Under the pieces are notes generated by a model. It was not told the DNA's origin. It was given only the letters and a program-made list of their open reading frames with translations, and searched no databases. Below are positions 33,874 to 42,534 of a stretch of 64,000 nucleotides of DNA, piece after piece (positions within the stretch are counted from its first letter, which is position 1; each line of letters opens with the position of its first letter). A program made the position numbers and the translations under genes. The stretch comes from Candidatus Hepatoplasma crinochetorum (lineage in GTDB: Bacteria > Bacillota_I > Bacilli_A > Mycoplasmatales > Hepatoplasmataceae), in the NCBI GenBank assembly GCA_001179805.1, contig CWGI01000001.1, positions 124,001 through 188,000 of the forward strand, in the 5' to 3' direction.

Positions 33874-34314
33874 CTAATTTTTTTTATAAAGTGTAACCAT
33901 ATAAATTTTATTATCATTGATATTATGAGAAAAAATAAGATTATATTGGAATTCTTTTATAGAATCTCTTGATTTAAAAGTATCTCTCAAGATAATTCTT
34001 TTTTCTGCATAAGATTCATTATAATTTTTTAAAACTTCAAAATCATTTTTTATTAAAATTCTCTTGATTTTTTTTTCGATATTATTTAAAATTTCATTTT
34101 CATTATAATCTTTGTTTAATTTATCTTTTTTGTGCTTTTCATAAAAAGATTTATTTCATATTTTCATATGACAAAATATAAATTTTAAATTATTTATTTT
34201 CAATTTATTTTCAAATAATAAAATAGTTTCTTCATTTAAATTTCAAATTATATGAAACCCATTTTTTTTAAAACTTACATTATATTTTTCATTAAAATTC
34301 TCTTTTACCATCAT
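33874..34314 (-). CDS. Unknown protein, 146 residues, second gene of a coupled pair
   Basis: I do not recognise it. Soluble, Lys/Asn-rich, with NGFHIIWNLNEETILLFENK near the N-terminus and a C-terminal strand-rich part (SYAEKRIILRDTFKSRD, YNLIFSHNINDNKIYMVTL). Contains two TGA Trp. It begins 1 base after the stop of the 74-residue gene (TAA A ATGATG), implying translational coupling. Ends 34 bp before the promoter of the structured RNA. The small-gene-first arrangement resembles toxin-antitoxin pairs, but no family motif supports that. Confidence 0.65.
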
Positions 34315-34315
34315 T

Positions 34316-34540
34316 TTAATTTTTGGGATCACCCAAACTAATTTCCAATTTTCTTTCTAATTTTTTTTTCACTCCATTTTCATTTGAAAATGTTCTAATT
34401 CAAATTCCTCCCCCTTCATATTCAAAACATTCAATTTTATTTTGATTAGAAGAAATTTTATTAACATTTAAACAAATTTCTTTTGAAGATATACCCTTAT
34501 CTAAAATAGAATAAAAAAATACATTATTTTTTTCACTCAT
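34316..34540 (-). CDS. Unknown small protein, 74 residues, first gene of a coupled pair
   Basis: Not recognised. Sequence features are VFFYSILDKGISSKEICLNV, a Gly-rich YEGGGIWIRTF (Trp is TGA) and a basic/acidic tail KKKLERKLEISLGDPKN. Start chosen at 34540 because AAGGA lies 9 nt upstream; an ATG two codons earlier is too close to it. An inverted repeat (34565-34593) lies 25 bp upstream where a repressor site would be. Coupled to the 146-residue gene downstream. Both lie inside the block flanked by the 38-bp direct repeats. Confidence 0.6.
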
Positions 34541-34564
34541 TTTCATTCTTCCTTTTCTATATTA

Positions 34565-34593
34565 TTATAAGATAAATATAAATTATCTTATAA
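34565..34593. repeat. Perfect 11-bp inverted repeat, candidate operator of the two-gene unit
   Basis: TTATAAGATAA (34565-34575) and TTATCTTATAA (34583-34593), 7-nt spacer, 25 bp before the first ATG of the 34540-33874 operon. Shares ATAAGATAA with the palindrome at 10064-10087. Confidence 0.5.
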
Positions 34594-34614
34594 GTAAGAT
34601 TTATCCCGGTTTTA

Positions 34615-34652
34615 ATAATAAAAGATTAGAAATTATAAATTTAAAATAAAAA
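34615..34652. repeat. 38-bp direct repeat, right copy
   Basis: Copy of 33685-33722 with one mismatch. Here it is not part of an open gene, so it looks like the leftover end of a MazF-like gene whose body is separated from it by the inserted block or was lost. Confidence 0.8.
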
Positions 34653-34930
34653 TTTAATTCAATCACTACAAAGCGACAAGAATAATATTAATAATATTAA
34701 TAAACAAAAATGACTAGATAAAAATAAATAAATTATTAAAATAGAAATCATTAAAAAAACAATTGTTACTCATTTATTAAAAAATTTTCTAATTTTTTTT
34801 TTGATAATTTCAAAAGAGAAATAATAAAAAGAAAAATAATAAAAATATAAGTGAAAAAAGAAAGAATATTAAATAACATATCTTTTATATTATATTAATT
34901 TAGATTTAAAAATTACCTTTTTAAAATCAA
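34653..34930. other. Gap with only a weak small-membrane-peptide candidate
   Basis: Between the right direct repeat and the ribosomal operon terminator. The one reading of note is a minus-strand 37-residue peptide (34766-34879) with one hydrophobic helix (FFTYIFIIFLFIISLL) and a Lys-rich tail; it has no convincing Shine-Dalgarno and is not called as a gene. Nothing else is supportable. Confidence 0.3.
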
Positions 34931-34985
34931 TATTATCCTCCTTTAAATTAAATTTAATCTAACTTTCTTACCCTAATTATAATAA

Positions 34986-35016
34986 AAAAATACCAAGATT
35001 TTTTCTTGGTATTTTT
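34986..35016 (-). terminator. Terminator of the S10-spc operon
   Basis: Arms AAAAATACCAAG (34986-34997) and CTTGGTATTTTT (35005-35016), 7-nt loop, followed by a T-run on the minus strand. It closes the ribosomal operon 25 bp after the rplO stop. Confidence 0.9.
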
Positions 35017-35041
35017 ACTTTTGTTTACTTTTTATTATCTA

Positions 35042-35701
35042 TTAATCTTCTTTGTTTTCAGATCTATTTTCTCTTCTATTATCTTTGTTATCTCGGTTGT
35101 TATCGCGCTTGAATCTATCATCGCGATTGCCCCTATTATTGTCGCGATTGTATGATGAACTTCTTCCATTTCCATCACGATTGCTTCCTCTATTGTCTCT
35201 GCTACCGTATTGTTCTCTTCTGTTATTATCGCGTTCTCTTCTGTTATTTTGTCCTTTATTCTCTTCACTACGTTCCATTTTAATTATTACTACTTTTCCA
35301 CCAGCTTCTTCAATTGCTTTTTTTGCGCCTTCAGAAAATTTATGTGCAGTAACAGTATAGGCTTTTAATAATTTATCATATCCTAGGATTTTAAGAAAAC
35401 CATAGTTTGATTTAATTATATTGTGTTCGATTAAAATTTCAGGAGTAATCTTGTCTCCTTCAATTCTGACAAATTTATCAACATTTATAACAGTATATTC
35501 AATATGATTGATATTGTTAAATCCTCTTTTAGGGATTCTTTTATAAAGAGGATTTTGTCCCCCTTCAAATCCTATTTTTTTTGAATATCCAGCACGTGAT
35601 TTTTGTCCATTTTCACCACGGCCTGCAGTTTTATCTCCACGTCCAACTCTTTTAGTATCTTTTCTTGATCCGGGAGTTGATTTCATTTCTTCTAATTTCA
35701 T
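35042..35701 (-). CDS. rplO: Ribosomal protein uL15 with Arg/Asn-rich C-terminal tail
   Basis: Large-subunit protein. Residues ~1-145 are ordinary L15: RKDTKRVGRGDKTAGRGENGQ, PLYKRIPKRGFNN and the C-terminal FSEGAKKAIEEAGGKVVIIK. It continues with ~75 residues of low-complexity Arg/Asn/Asp/Gly repeats (NNRRERDNNRREQ, RGSNRDGNGR, DNRRENRSENKED), likely disordered and RNA-binding. Total 219 residues against ~145 usual. The reverse strand of the tail gives a spurious open frame. Last gene of the operon; a terminator follows immediately. Confidence 0.95.
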   Translation of the reverse strand: MKLEEMKSTPGSRKDTKRVGRGDKTAGRGENGQKSRAGYSKKIGFEGGQNPLYKRIPKRGFNNINHIEYTVINVDKFVRIEGDKITPEILIEHNIIKSNYGFLKILGYDKLLKAYTVTAHKFSEGAKKAIEEAGGKVVIIKMERSEENKGQNNRRERDNNRREQYGSRDNRGSNRDGNGRSSSYNRDNNRGNRDDRFKRDNNRDNKDNRRENRSENKED

Positions 35702-35702
35702 A

Positions 35703-36443
35703 TTATAGATCTTCTTTCATTTCTTCTTCGATGTTACTTTGTTGTTTCCCTTTTTTAATATTAAATCTACTTTTAATCTCTTCTTTTGTATGTAATTTTT
35801 CGATCTCTTCTTTTGTTCTTAAATTCTTAAGTCCATCTAAAGTTGCCAAAATTACATTTTGGGGATTATTTGTTCCTAAGTTTTTTGAATAAATATTTCT
35901 AATTCCTGCAAGTTCCACGACTGAACGAACCACGTCAGAAGCGATAATTCCTTTTCCTTCTCGTGTCGGTTTAAGTAAAACCCTTGCTGCTCCATGATGA
36001 CCGATTATCTCATGTGAAATCGTATCTTCTTTTCCGATAACTTTAACTTTAGTTAAATTTTTTCGTGCAAGTCTTGATGCTTTTTTTATTGCTTCCGGAA
36101 CTTCGATGTGTTTTGCGATCGCAAAACCAACGTTTCCTTCTCGATCTCCGACAACAACAAGTGCAGAAAATTTAAATCTTCTTCCCCCTTTAGTAACTTT
36201 AATAACTCTTTTAATATTGATAATTCTTTCTTCAAAATTATCTTTTTTAATATTATTATAGTTTTTAGCACCAGGTCTTAAAAAAGGATTAAAATTTTCT
36301 GGTAAGAAATCATCTGCAATTTTTTGACTAGTTGGTTTTTCTTTATTTTTTAAATCTTTTTTTTCGATTTTTTTTGCTTCTTCATTAACTGATTTTTCTT
36401 GTTTATCTGTTGCTAAATATTTTTTTTCTTTTTCTTGTTCCAT
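35703..36443 (-). CDS. rpsE: Ribosomal protein uS5 with N- and C-terminal extensions
   Basis: Small-subunit protein of the decoding and entry region. The core (~75-225) has RVIKVTKGGRRFKFSALVVVGD, VGFAIAKHIEVPEAIKKA and IIASDVVRSVVELAGI. About 70 Lys/Glu-rich residues precede it and ~25 acidic residues follow. Total 246. It is followed by rplO with a 1-bp gap and there is no rpmD (L30) gene between them. Confidence 0.96.
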   Translation of the reverse strand: MEQEKEKKYLATDKQEKSVNEEAKKIEKKDLKNKEKPTSQKIADDFLPENFNPFLRPGAKNYNNIKKDNFEERIINIKRVIKVTKGGRRFKFSALVVVGDREGNVGFAIAKHIEVPEAIKKASRLARKNLTKVKVIGKEDTISHEIIGHHGAARVLLKPTREGKGIIASDVVRSVVELAGIRNIYSKNLGTNNPQNVILATLDGLKNLRTKEEIEKLHTKEEIKSRFNIKKGKQQSNIEEEMKEDL

Positions 36444-36457
36444 ATTATGTCCTATAT

Positions 36458-36808
36458 TTAAATTTTAATATTTTCGCTCCGAACTCCATCAGCTAATGAT
36501 TTTATTTTACCATGGTAAATATAACCATTACGATCAAATACAACTCTTTCAATTTTTAAAGCTTTTGCTTTTTTTCCTAGATCTTTTCCAACCTTAAAAG
36601 AACTATCAATATTTTTTGAATCTAGTTTTAGTTCCTTTGTAGAGGAATTGGCAAGTGTTTTTCCTGTTAAATCATCAATAAGTTGAGCATAAATATTTCG
36701 ATTTGATTTATAAACACTTAAACGAGGAATTTTATCTGTTCCAAAAATGTTTTTACGAACACGTAATTTACGTTTTTTTCTTGATTCTAGTTTTTTATTT
36801 TTTGCCAT
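36458..36808 (-). CDS. rplR: Ribosomal protein uL18
   Basis: 5S rRNA-binding protein, 116 residues. RKKRKLRVRKNIFGT, RLSVYKSNRNIYAQLIDD, KALKIERVVFDRNGYIYHGKIKSLADGVR are the standard L18 series. Between rplF and rpsE in the usual order. Confidence 0.97.
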   Translation of the reverse strand: MAKNKKLESRKKRKLRVRKNIFGTDKIPRLSVYKSNRNIYAQLIDDLTGKTLANSSTKELKLDSKNIDSSFKVGKDLGKKAKALKIERVVFDRNGYIYHGKIKSLADGVRSENIKI

Positions 36809-36828
36809 ATTTTTAAATCGCTTCTTTT

Positions 36829-37368
36829 CTATTTAGAACTTGATTTTCCTGCTTTTCGGACAACAATTTCATTTTTATAGCGAATTCCTTTCCCTCCATA
36901 AGGTTCTGGTTTTTTCAGTAAACGAATTTTTGCAGCAAATTGCCCAACTTTTTGTTTATCTATTCCTGAAACTTTAAGTTGTGTTGGTTTTAAAACTTCA
37001 ACTTTAATATCTTCTGGAATTTTTAATTCTATTTTATGAGAATAACCTAATGAAAAAAGCAGTTTATTTTGTAAATGCGTAGCATTATATCCGATTCCGA
37101 CAATTTCTAATTCTTTTACAAAACCTTTTGTAACTCCCTCAATCATTCCGACAATTAAAGAAGCATATGTTCCATGCAACATTTTTGTTTTTTTATTTTC
37201 ATTTGTTCGTTCTAAAGTAATTCTATTATCAACTTTTTTGATCTTGATCGGACTTAAAAAAGTGTTTTCTAAAGTTCCTAGAGGACCTTTTACAATCATC
37301 TTAGTCCCATCAAATTCAACAGTTACATTTTCAGGAATAATTATTTTTTGATTTCCAATTCTTGACAT
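36829..37368 (-). CDS. rplF: Ribosomal protein uL6
   Basis: Large-subunit protein near the factor-binding site, 179 residues, two L6 repeats. MSRIGNQKIIIPENV, KGPLGTL, LEIVGIGYNA and the C-terminal PEPYGGKGIRYKNE with VVRKAGKSSSK are diagnostic. Standard length, start at the canonical MSRIG. Confidence 0.97.
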   Translation of the reverse strand: MSRIGNQKIIIPENVTVEFDGTKMIVKGPLGTLENTFLSPIKIKKVDNRITLERTNENKKTKMLHGTYASLIVGMIEGVTKGFVKELEIVGIGYNATHLQNKLLFSLGYSHKIELKIPEDIKVEVLKPTQLKVSGIDKQKVGQFAAKIRLLKKPEPYGGKGIRYKNEIVVRKAGKSSSK

Positions 37369-37377
37369 AAATACTCC

Positions 37378-37773
37378 TTATCAAATATAAGCCATTATTT
37401 CGCCACCTAAATTTGCTTTTCGTGCGGCATTTGAAGTCATTATTCCTTTTGATGTTGAAATAATTGCTATTCCATATCCATTTAATACTTCTGGTAATTT
37501 ATCAGCTTCTTTGTAAACTCTTAATCCTGGTTTTGAAATTCTTTTAAGCCCAGTAATTACACGATTTGTTCCTTTATATTTTAGAAAAATTTTAAAGTTT
37601 TTTTCGCTTATTTTGTCACCAAAAACTTTATAATCTAAAATATATCCTTCATCTAATAAAATTTTAATTATCTGTTCCTTTAATTTTGAATAAGGAACTA
37701 CGACAAATTTATGTCTTCGCATATTTGCATTTCTTATTCTTGTAAGCAAATCTGCAATAGGATCATTTATCAT
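37378..37773 (-). CDS. rpsH: Ribosomal protein uS8
   Basis: 16S rRNA-binding protein. 131 residues, [16 protein letters not shown] start and C-terminal [20 protein letters not shown] then GGEIMAYIW. The final Trp is TGA followed by TAA at 37378-37380, matching the conserved aromatic end of S8 and directly showing UGA is Trp here. Confidence 0.97.
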
Positions 37774-37794
37774 TTTTTCTATACTCCTTTTAAT

Positions 37795-37980
37795 TTATCA
37801 TGAAGATTTTTTAACACCGGGAATTTCACCATTTGCTGCCATTTCACGAAAGCAAATTCGACAAACACCGTATTTACGCATATATCCGTGAGTACGCCCA
37901 CAAATTTTGCATCTATTTTTTTCTCGTGTTTTAAATTTTGCATTTTTTTCTTGTTTTGCTATTTGTGCTTTTCTAGCCAT
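37795..37980 (-). CDS. rpsN: Ribosomal protein uS14, zinc-binding type Z
   Basis: 61 residues, short zinc form: [20 protein letters not shown] gives the two CxxC pairs. The end is GVKKSSW, with Trp encoded by TGA and the true stop TAA at 37795-37797. The conserved terminal SW of type Z S14 makes this one of the best internal proofs of the genetic code. Confidence 0.97.
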
Positions 37981-38002
37981 ATTTTATAAACAAACTCCTT
38001 AA

Positions 38003-38557
38003 TTATTTTTTTGCAAAAGGCATTTTAAACTTTTTAAGCAATAGAAAAGCTTTTTTATTGTCTTTTGTTGAAGTAACAATTGTAATATCCATCCCTTTCA
38101 TAAATCTAACTTTATCAAGCTCGATTTCAGGGAAGATAATAATTTCATTTATTCCTAATGTATAATTTCCTCTTCCATCGAATGAAGTCGGTCTAAGCCC
38201 ACGAAAATCTCGGATTCTTGGTAGAGCAAAATTAATTAATTTATCCAAAAAATCATACATTTTTTCTTTACGTAAAGTTACTTTTAAACCTATCGGCATC
38301 CCCTCACGAATTTTGAAAGAGGCATTTGATTTTTTTGCATAAGTAATAATCGGTGTCTGTCCGGTGATAATTGCTAATTCATTTTTAGCTTCGGTTACGA
38401 TTGATTTATCATTTACAGCTTTTCCAAGACCCATGTTAATAACAATTTTTTCAAGATGAGGAACGGCCATTATTGTTTTTAAATTCAATTCTTTTTTAAG
38501 TTCATTTTTAATTTTATCATCGTATTCTTGATGTAAAAATGTCTTTTCTGTTGCCAT
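38003..38557 (-). CDS. rplE: Ribosomal protein uL5
   Basis: 5S rRNA and P-site tRNA contact protein, 184 residues. MAVPHLEKIVINMGLGKA, ITGQTPIITYAKKSNASFKIREGMPIG and FGRGNYTLGINE-type segment FDGRGNYTLGINEIIIFPEI are standard. Its ATG overlaps the rplX stop by one base (TAATG). Confidence 0.97.
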   Translation of the reverse strand: MATEKTFLHQEYDDKIKNELKKELNLKTIMAVPHLEKIVINMGLGKAVNDKSIVTEAKNELAIITGQTPIITYAKKSNASFKIREGMPIGLKVTLRKEKMYDFLDKLINFALPRIRDFRGLRPTSFDGRGNYTLGINEIIIFPEIELDKVRFMKGMDITIVTSTKDNKKAFLLLKKFKMPFAKK

Positions 38558-38883
38558 TAAATCTCATCTCCAGTTTTCTTAGCAATTCTTTTTTTGATTT
38601 TTTTTCCACGAACATCAACATATTTAAAACCAATTTTAGTTCTTTTTGATTCTTTTTTTGTTCCGATATCATACATTACATTTGAAACATCAATCGGTAC
38701 TTCTTTTTTAAAGATTCCACCCTCTTGATCTTTTTGCGAAGGTTTTGTATGGAAAGTACGAACATTTACATCTTCGACAATAACTTTGTTTTCTTTTGCA
38801 AAAACTTCCTTAATTAGACCGGTTTTACCTTTATCTTTACCTGAGATTACGATAACACGATCGCCTTTTTTTAATTTCATCAT
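38557..38883 (-). CDS. rplX: Ribosomal protein uL24
   Basis: Assembly initiator on 23S rRNA, 108 residues. KLKKGDRVIVISGKDKGKTG is the KOW motif. GGIFKKEVPIDVSNVM and GFKYVDVRGKKI follow. G-rich Shine-Dalgarno (GGGGG) lies directly before the two tandem ATG codons, so either may be used. Stop overlaps the rplE start. Confidence 0.96.
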   Translation of the reverse strand: MMKLKKGDRVIVISGKDKGKTGLIKEVFAKENKVIVEDVNVRTFHTKPSQKDQEGGIFKKEVPIDVSNVMYDIGTKKESKRTKIGFKYVDVRGKKIKKRIAKKTGDEI

Positions 38884-38889
38884 AACCCC

Positions 38890-39258
38890 CTATAATACCT
38901 CTTGTCCAAGAGAGATAATTTTTTGATAACCTTTTTCTCTAAGCTCTCTTGCAATCGGACCAAAAATTCTTGTTCCTCTTGGTTCTTTATTATCTTTAAT
39001 TAAAACAGCAGCATTATCATCAAATCTTAAATATTCACCTGTTGATCTTTTAACACCATGTTTTGTTCTTACGATCACAGCCTTTACGATTTGACCTTTT
39101 TTGATCTGTCCATTTGGTTGTGCTTTTTTTACAGTCGCAACGATAACATCACCAATTGAAGAAAATTTTTTCAAAGATCCACCTAAATTACGGATAACTA
39201 ATAATTCTTTTGCACCGCTATTATCAGCGACTTTTAATCTTGTTTCTGTTTGAATCAT
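38890..39258 (-). CDS. rplN: Ribosomal protein uL14
   Basis: 122 residues starting [20 protein letters not shown], the canonical L14 N-terminus. An upstream in-frame start would add nine residues and overlap rpsQ, but AAGGACGG sits at the right distance from ATG 39258. C-terminal [19 protein letters not shown] is standard. One base separates it from the rpsQ stop. Confidence 0.97.
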   Translation of the reverse strand: MIQTETRLKVADNSGAKELLVIRNLGGSLKKFSSIGDVIVATVKKAQPNGQIKKGQIVKAVIVRTKHGVKRSTGEYLRFDDNAAVLIKDNKEPRGTRIFGPIARELREKGYQKIISLGQEVL

Positions 39259-39259
39259 T

Positions 39260-39520
39260 TTATTTACCGTCCTTTTTTTCGACAATTTTTACTAAACGGA
39301 AATATTTTGTCTTTGAATAAGGTTTTGTTTCCATAATTAAAACTTTATCACCAATTTTTGCTTCATTATTTTGATCATGAACATGAAATTTTTTAGAATA
39401 TCTATATCTTTTACCATAAAGTTTATGAGCACGATAGGTATCAACTTGAACAGTAATTGTTTTATCCATTGCAGTAGAAACGACTATTCCTTGATAATTT
39501 TTTCTTCGATTTGTTCGCAT
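39260..39520 (-). CDS. rpsQ: Ribosomal protein uS17
   Basis: 16S rRNA-binding OB-fold protein, 86 residues. [37 protein letters not shown] and MSxKRx-type [15 protein letters not shown] are diagnostic. The ATG overlaps the rpmC stop (TAATG). Confidence 0.96.
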   Translation of the reverse strand: MRTNRRKNYQGIVVSTAMDKTITVQVDTYRAHKLYGKRYRYSKKFHVHDQNNEAKIGDKVLIMETKPYSKTKYFRLVKIVEKKDGK

Positions 39521-39807
39521 TATTTAGTTTCTCCTTTATTCTTATTTAAGTTTTTTTCTGAAACTTTTGTCTTTGTTTCTTTTTTGTGATCTAAATTTTT
39601 TTCTTCGATATTTATATTATGTTTTCTTTCATTTAGAATTGTAAAAACTTTTGCGATATCTTTTTTTGTTTGCTTTACAAGATGAGTTTCATTTAATTGT
39701 CCGGTTGCATTCTCAAATCTTAAAGCCATTAATTTTCCTTTAAGTTCAGAGACTAATTTTAATAATTCTAGATCATTTTTTTTGCGCAATTCTTCAATCT
39801 TATACAT
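39520..39807 (-). CDS. rpmC: Ribosomal protein uL29 with C-terminal extension
   Basis: Tunnel-exit protein. Residues 1-65 are L29 ([45 protein letters not shown]). A Lys/Glu/Asn-rich tail of ~30 residues follows; usual length is ~65, here 95. Its start lies 8 bp inside the end of rplP. Confidence 0.95.
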   Translation of the reverse strand: MYKIEELRKKNDLELLKLVSELKGKLMALRFENATGQLNETHLVKQTKKDIAKVFTILNERKHNINIEEKNLDHKKETKTKVSEKNLNKNKGETK

Positions 39808-40225
39808 TTTCTAACTCCTCACCTTTTTTTACAACTTTGCATTTTACGGGAAGTTTATGCATTCCTAATCTCAATGCTTCTAAAGCTTGTTCATCTGTTA
39901 CTTGATCAACTTCAAAAAGAATCATCCCTTTTTTTACAACAGCAGCATAATGATCAACATTACCTTTTCCTTTTCCCATTCTAACTTCTAATGGTTTCTT
40001 TGTAATCGGTAATTGTGGAAAAATTCTAATTCAAACTTTTCCATTTCTTTTTAAATACCTTGTGATTGCGATTCTTGCTGCTTCAATCTGTCTTTCAGTA
40101 ATATAATTTCCCTCAAGTGATTGTAATCCATATTTACCAAAAGAAATTTTTGTTCCCCGTTTTGCTTTTCCTTCGTAAGAAATTTTATGTGGTTTACGAT
40201 ATTTTTGTTTTTTTGGTGTTAACAT
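39800..40225 (-). CDS. rplP: Ribosomal protein uL16
   Basis: A-site region protein, 141 residues. [42 protein letters not shown], then [21 protein letters not shown] (Trp is TGA) and [21 protein letters not shown]. The true stop is TAA 39800-39802; rpmC begins before it. Confidence 0.97.
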
Positions 40226-40226
40226 T

Positions 40227-40994
40227 TTATCTAGCTCCTTTTATAGGATTTTCTCTTGTTCTTTCTTCTCTATTTCTTACGATTTTTTTATCAAAAGGAG
40301 GTCTTTCTCTTCGTTCTCTTTCCGGACCTTTATTACTTTCTTTTCCGTTTTTTAAGATTTCACCTCTTGAAATTCAAACTTTTACACCCAAAATACCATA
40401 AGTTGTTTTTGCTTTAGTTTTAGCATAATCAATATCATATCTCAATGTTTGTAGAGGAACTTGTCCTTCAAGATAACCCTCTGTTCGAGCCATATCGACA
40501 CCATTTAGACGACCAGAAACTTGCGTTTTAATACCTTTTGCACCATTTCGCATCACTCTTCTTATTACTCTTTTTTGGGCAATTCTAAAGGGAACACGAT
40601 TCTCAAGTTGACTAGCAATTTCATTCGCAATAATTGTTGCATCTAGATCAGGTTTTTTAACTTCATTTACATCCAAGATAATTTTTTTCTTTTGAATATT
40701 ATTATGTAACAATTTAGCAATTTCAAGTTGAACTCTCTTGATATTTACCCCTTCTTGTCCAAGAACAAGTCCTGGCTTTGAAGTATTTATTGTAATTTTG
40801 ATCTCTTTTTTTGTCCGTTCAATTTCAATTGCTGATAGAGATCATTTTTTAAAGTATTTTTCAAAATAATCTCTAATTTTACGATCTTCTACAACTCATT
40901 CTGTTCATTGTTTATTATCTTTTGCAAAATATCTTGATTTTCAATCTCGTACAATTCCAAGACGCATTCCATTTGGATTAGCTTTTTGTCCCAT
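40227..40994 (-). CDS. rpsC: Ribosomal protein uS3
   Basis: mRNA entry-site protein, 255 residues. Starts [20 protein letters not shown], with KH domain [19 protein letters not shown] and the C-terminal [23 protein letters not shown] then GVKVWISRGEI. A Lys/Arg/Glu-rich tail of ~35 residues follows. Five Trp are TGA. Start overlaps the rplV end by 17 bp, with AAGGAG upstream. Confidence 0.97.
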
Positions 40995-41373
40995 TATTTT
41001 TGTCTCCTTTATTTATTTTGTTACCATTTTTGTTTAATTTAAAATCATCTGACAAAACTATCTCTAAATGTGCTGTTCTTTTTAATTTTTGATCAACACG
41101 TCCTTTTGCACGAGGACGAAAACGTTTAATTGTCGGTCCTTCATTCGCAACTGCTCTTATGATTATTAAATTTTCATTCAACATTCCATGATTTTCAGTT
41201 GCATTCGCAACTGCTGCATTAAGAACTTTTTTTAATAAAGGGGCTACTTTTTTATTTGTTGTATCTAAAATTGAAAAAGCTTCATCAACTTTTTTATATC
41301 TGATAAGTTCACAGACAAGATTGGCTTTTTGTGCTGAAATACGAATATTTTTAGCTAGTGCTTTTGCTTCCAT
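40978..41373 (-). CDS. rplV: Ribosomal protein uL22
   Basis: Exit-tunnel protein. 131 residues: KNIRISAQKANLVCELIRYK, LLKKVLNAAVANATENHGM, and the loop and C-terminal strand RFRPRAKGRVDQKLKRTAHLEIVLSD. A short basic Asn/Lys tail extends it. Overlaps the start of rpsC. Confidence 0.97.
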   Translation of the reverse strand: MEAKALAKNIRISAQKANLVCELIRYKKVDEAFSILDTTNKKVAPLLKKVLNAAVANATENHGMLNENLIIIRAVANEGPTIKRFRPRAKGRVDQKLKRTAHLEIVLSDDFKLNKNGNKINKGDKNNGTKS

Positions 41374-41388
41374 TATTTCATTAAGTTC

Positions 41389-41664
41389 CTATCTTTTTTT
41401 CTTCTTATCTTCGCCATGACCACCAAATTTACGAGTTGGTGCGAATTCACCTAATTTATGACCAACCATATCTTCAATTACATAAACATTAATAAATTCT
41501 TTTCCGTTGTGAACTTGAAATGTTAGGCCAACAAAATTTGGAAATATTGTTGATCTACGTGATCATGTTTTAATTGGTCTTTTTGTTTTTGTTTCAATCG
41601 CTTTTTCAACTTTTTTAGCAAGATGATCATCGATGAATGGACCTTTTTTTAATGAACGACTCAT
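41389..41664 (-). CDS. rpsS: Ribosomal protein uS19
   Basis: 91 residues, [19 protein letters not shown], then [26 protein letters not shown] and [21 protein letters not shown] encodes the Trp. Usual size and position between rplB and rplV. Confidence 0.97.
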
Positions 41665-41672
41665 AATCTTTA

Positions 41673-42521
41673 TTATTTTTTACCCTTTCTTGTTCTTATA
41701 ATATATTTATTTGATTGTTTATTTTTTTTCCGTGTTTTAACACCTAATGCTTTTTTACCTCAAGGAGTCATCGGTGCTTTTCGTCCGATTGGAGATTTAC
41801 CTTCTCCTCCTCCATGAGGGTGATCATTTGGATTCATTACAGAACCACGAACCGTCGGTCTTTTACCTTTATGACGATTACGACCTGCTTTTCCGATTCT
41901 TTCAAGATTATGACCTGAATTTGAAACCACACCGATAGTTGCACGATTCTTAGCAAGAATTTTACGCATTTCTCCTGATGCTAAACGAACAATTACATAT
42001 CTTTCAGTTTCATCTTTTCCTAAAACTTGCGCACTTGATCCGGCTGAACGAACAAACTCTCCACCTTTTCCAGGTTTAAGTTCGATATTATGAACAACCG
42101 TTCCTTCAGGAATATTTTCTAAAGGAAGAGCATTTCCGATTGAAATTTCAGCATCTTTTCCAGAAATAATCATGTCACCGACTTTAATTTTTTCAGGAGC
42201 AATAATATATCTTTTTTCACCATCTACATAATTAATAAGAGCGATGAAAGAAGTACGATTTGGATCATATTCGATTGAAACTACTTTTCCAGAAATTCCG
42301 TCTTTATTACGTTTAAAATCAATTATTCGATACTTTTGCTTTACTCCGCCCCCTTTATGTCTTACAGTTATCTTACCTGTATTATTTCTTCCAGCTTTAT
42401 TTACTTTTTTTACCGTAAGTGATTTTTCAGGTTTTGTTTTTGTAATTGATTTTTTATAATCAATTACAGATGAATTCCGGCGTCCAGGAGAAGTTGGTTT
42501 ATATTTTTTAATTTCTGACAT
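41673..42521 (-). CDS. rplB: Ribosomal protein uL2
   Basis: Peptidyl-transferase-centre protein, 282 residues. [19 protein letters not shown] start, [18 protein letters not shown], and the functional C-terminus [19 protein letters not shown] with PMTPWGKKALG (Trp TGA). ATG 42521 is chosen because AGGTGA lies 6 nt upstream; an in-frame GTG three codons earlier overlaps that Shine-Dalgarno. Confidence 0.96.
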
Positions 42522-42534
42522 ATTAATCACCTAA

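Noticed and set aside
34766..34879. 37-residue small membrane peptide gene
   Set aside because: No Shine-Dalgarno or terminator and AT-rich sequence easily gives such hydrophobic frames; kept only as a note.
35052..35360. Plus-strand open frame opposite the rplO tail
   Set aside because: It is the reverse complement of the Arg/Asn-rich low-complexity tail of uL15 and has no Shine-Dalgarno or family match.
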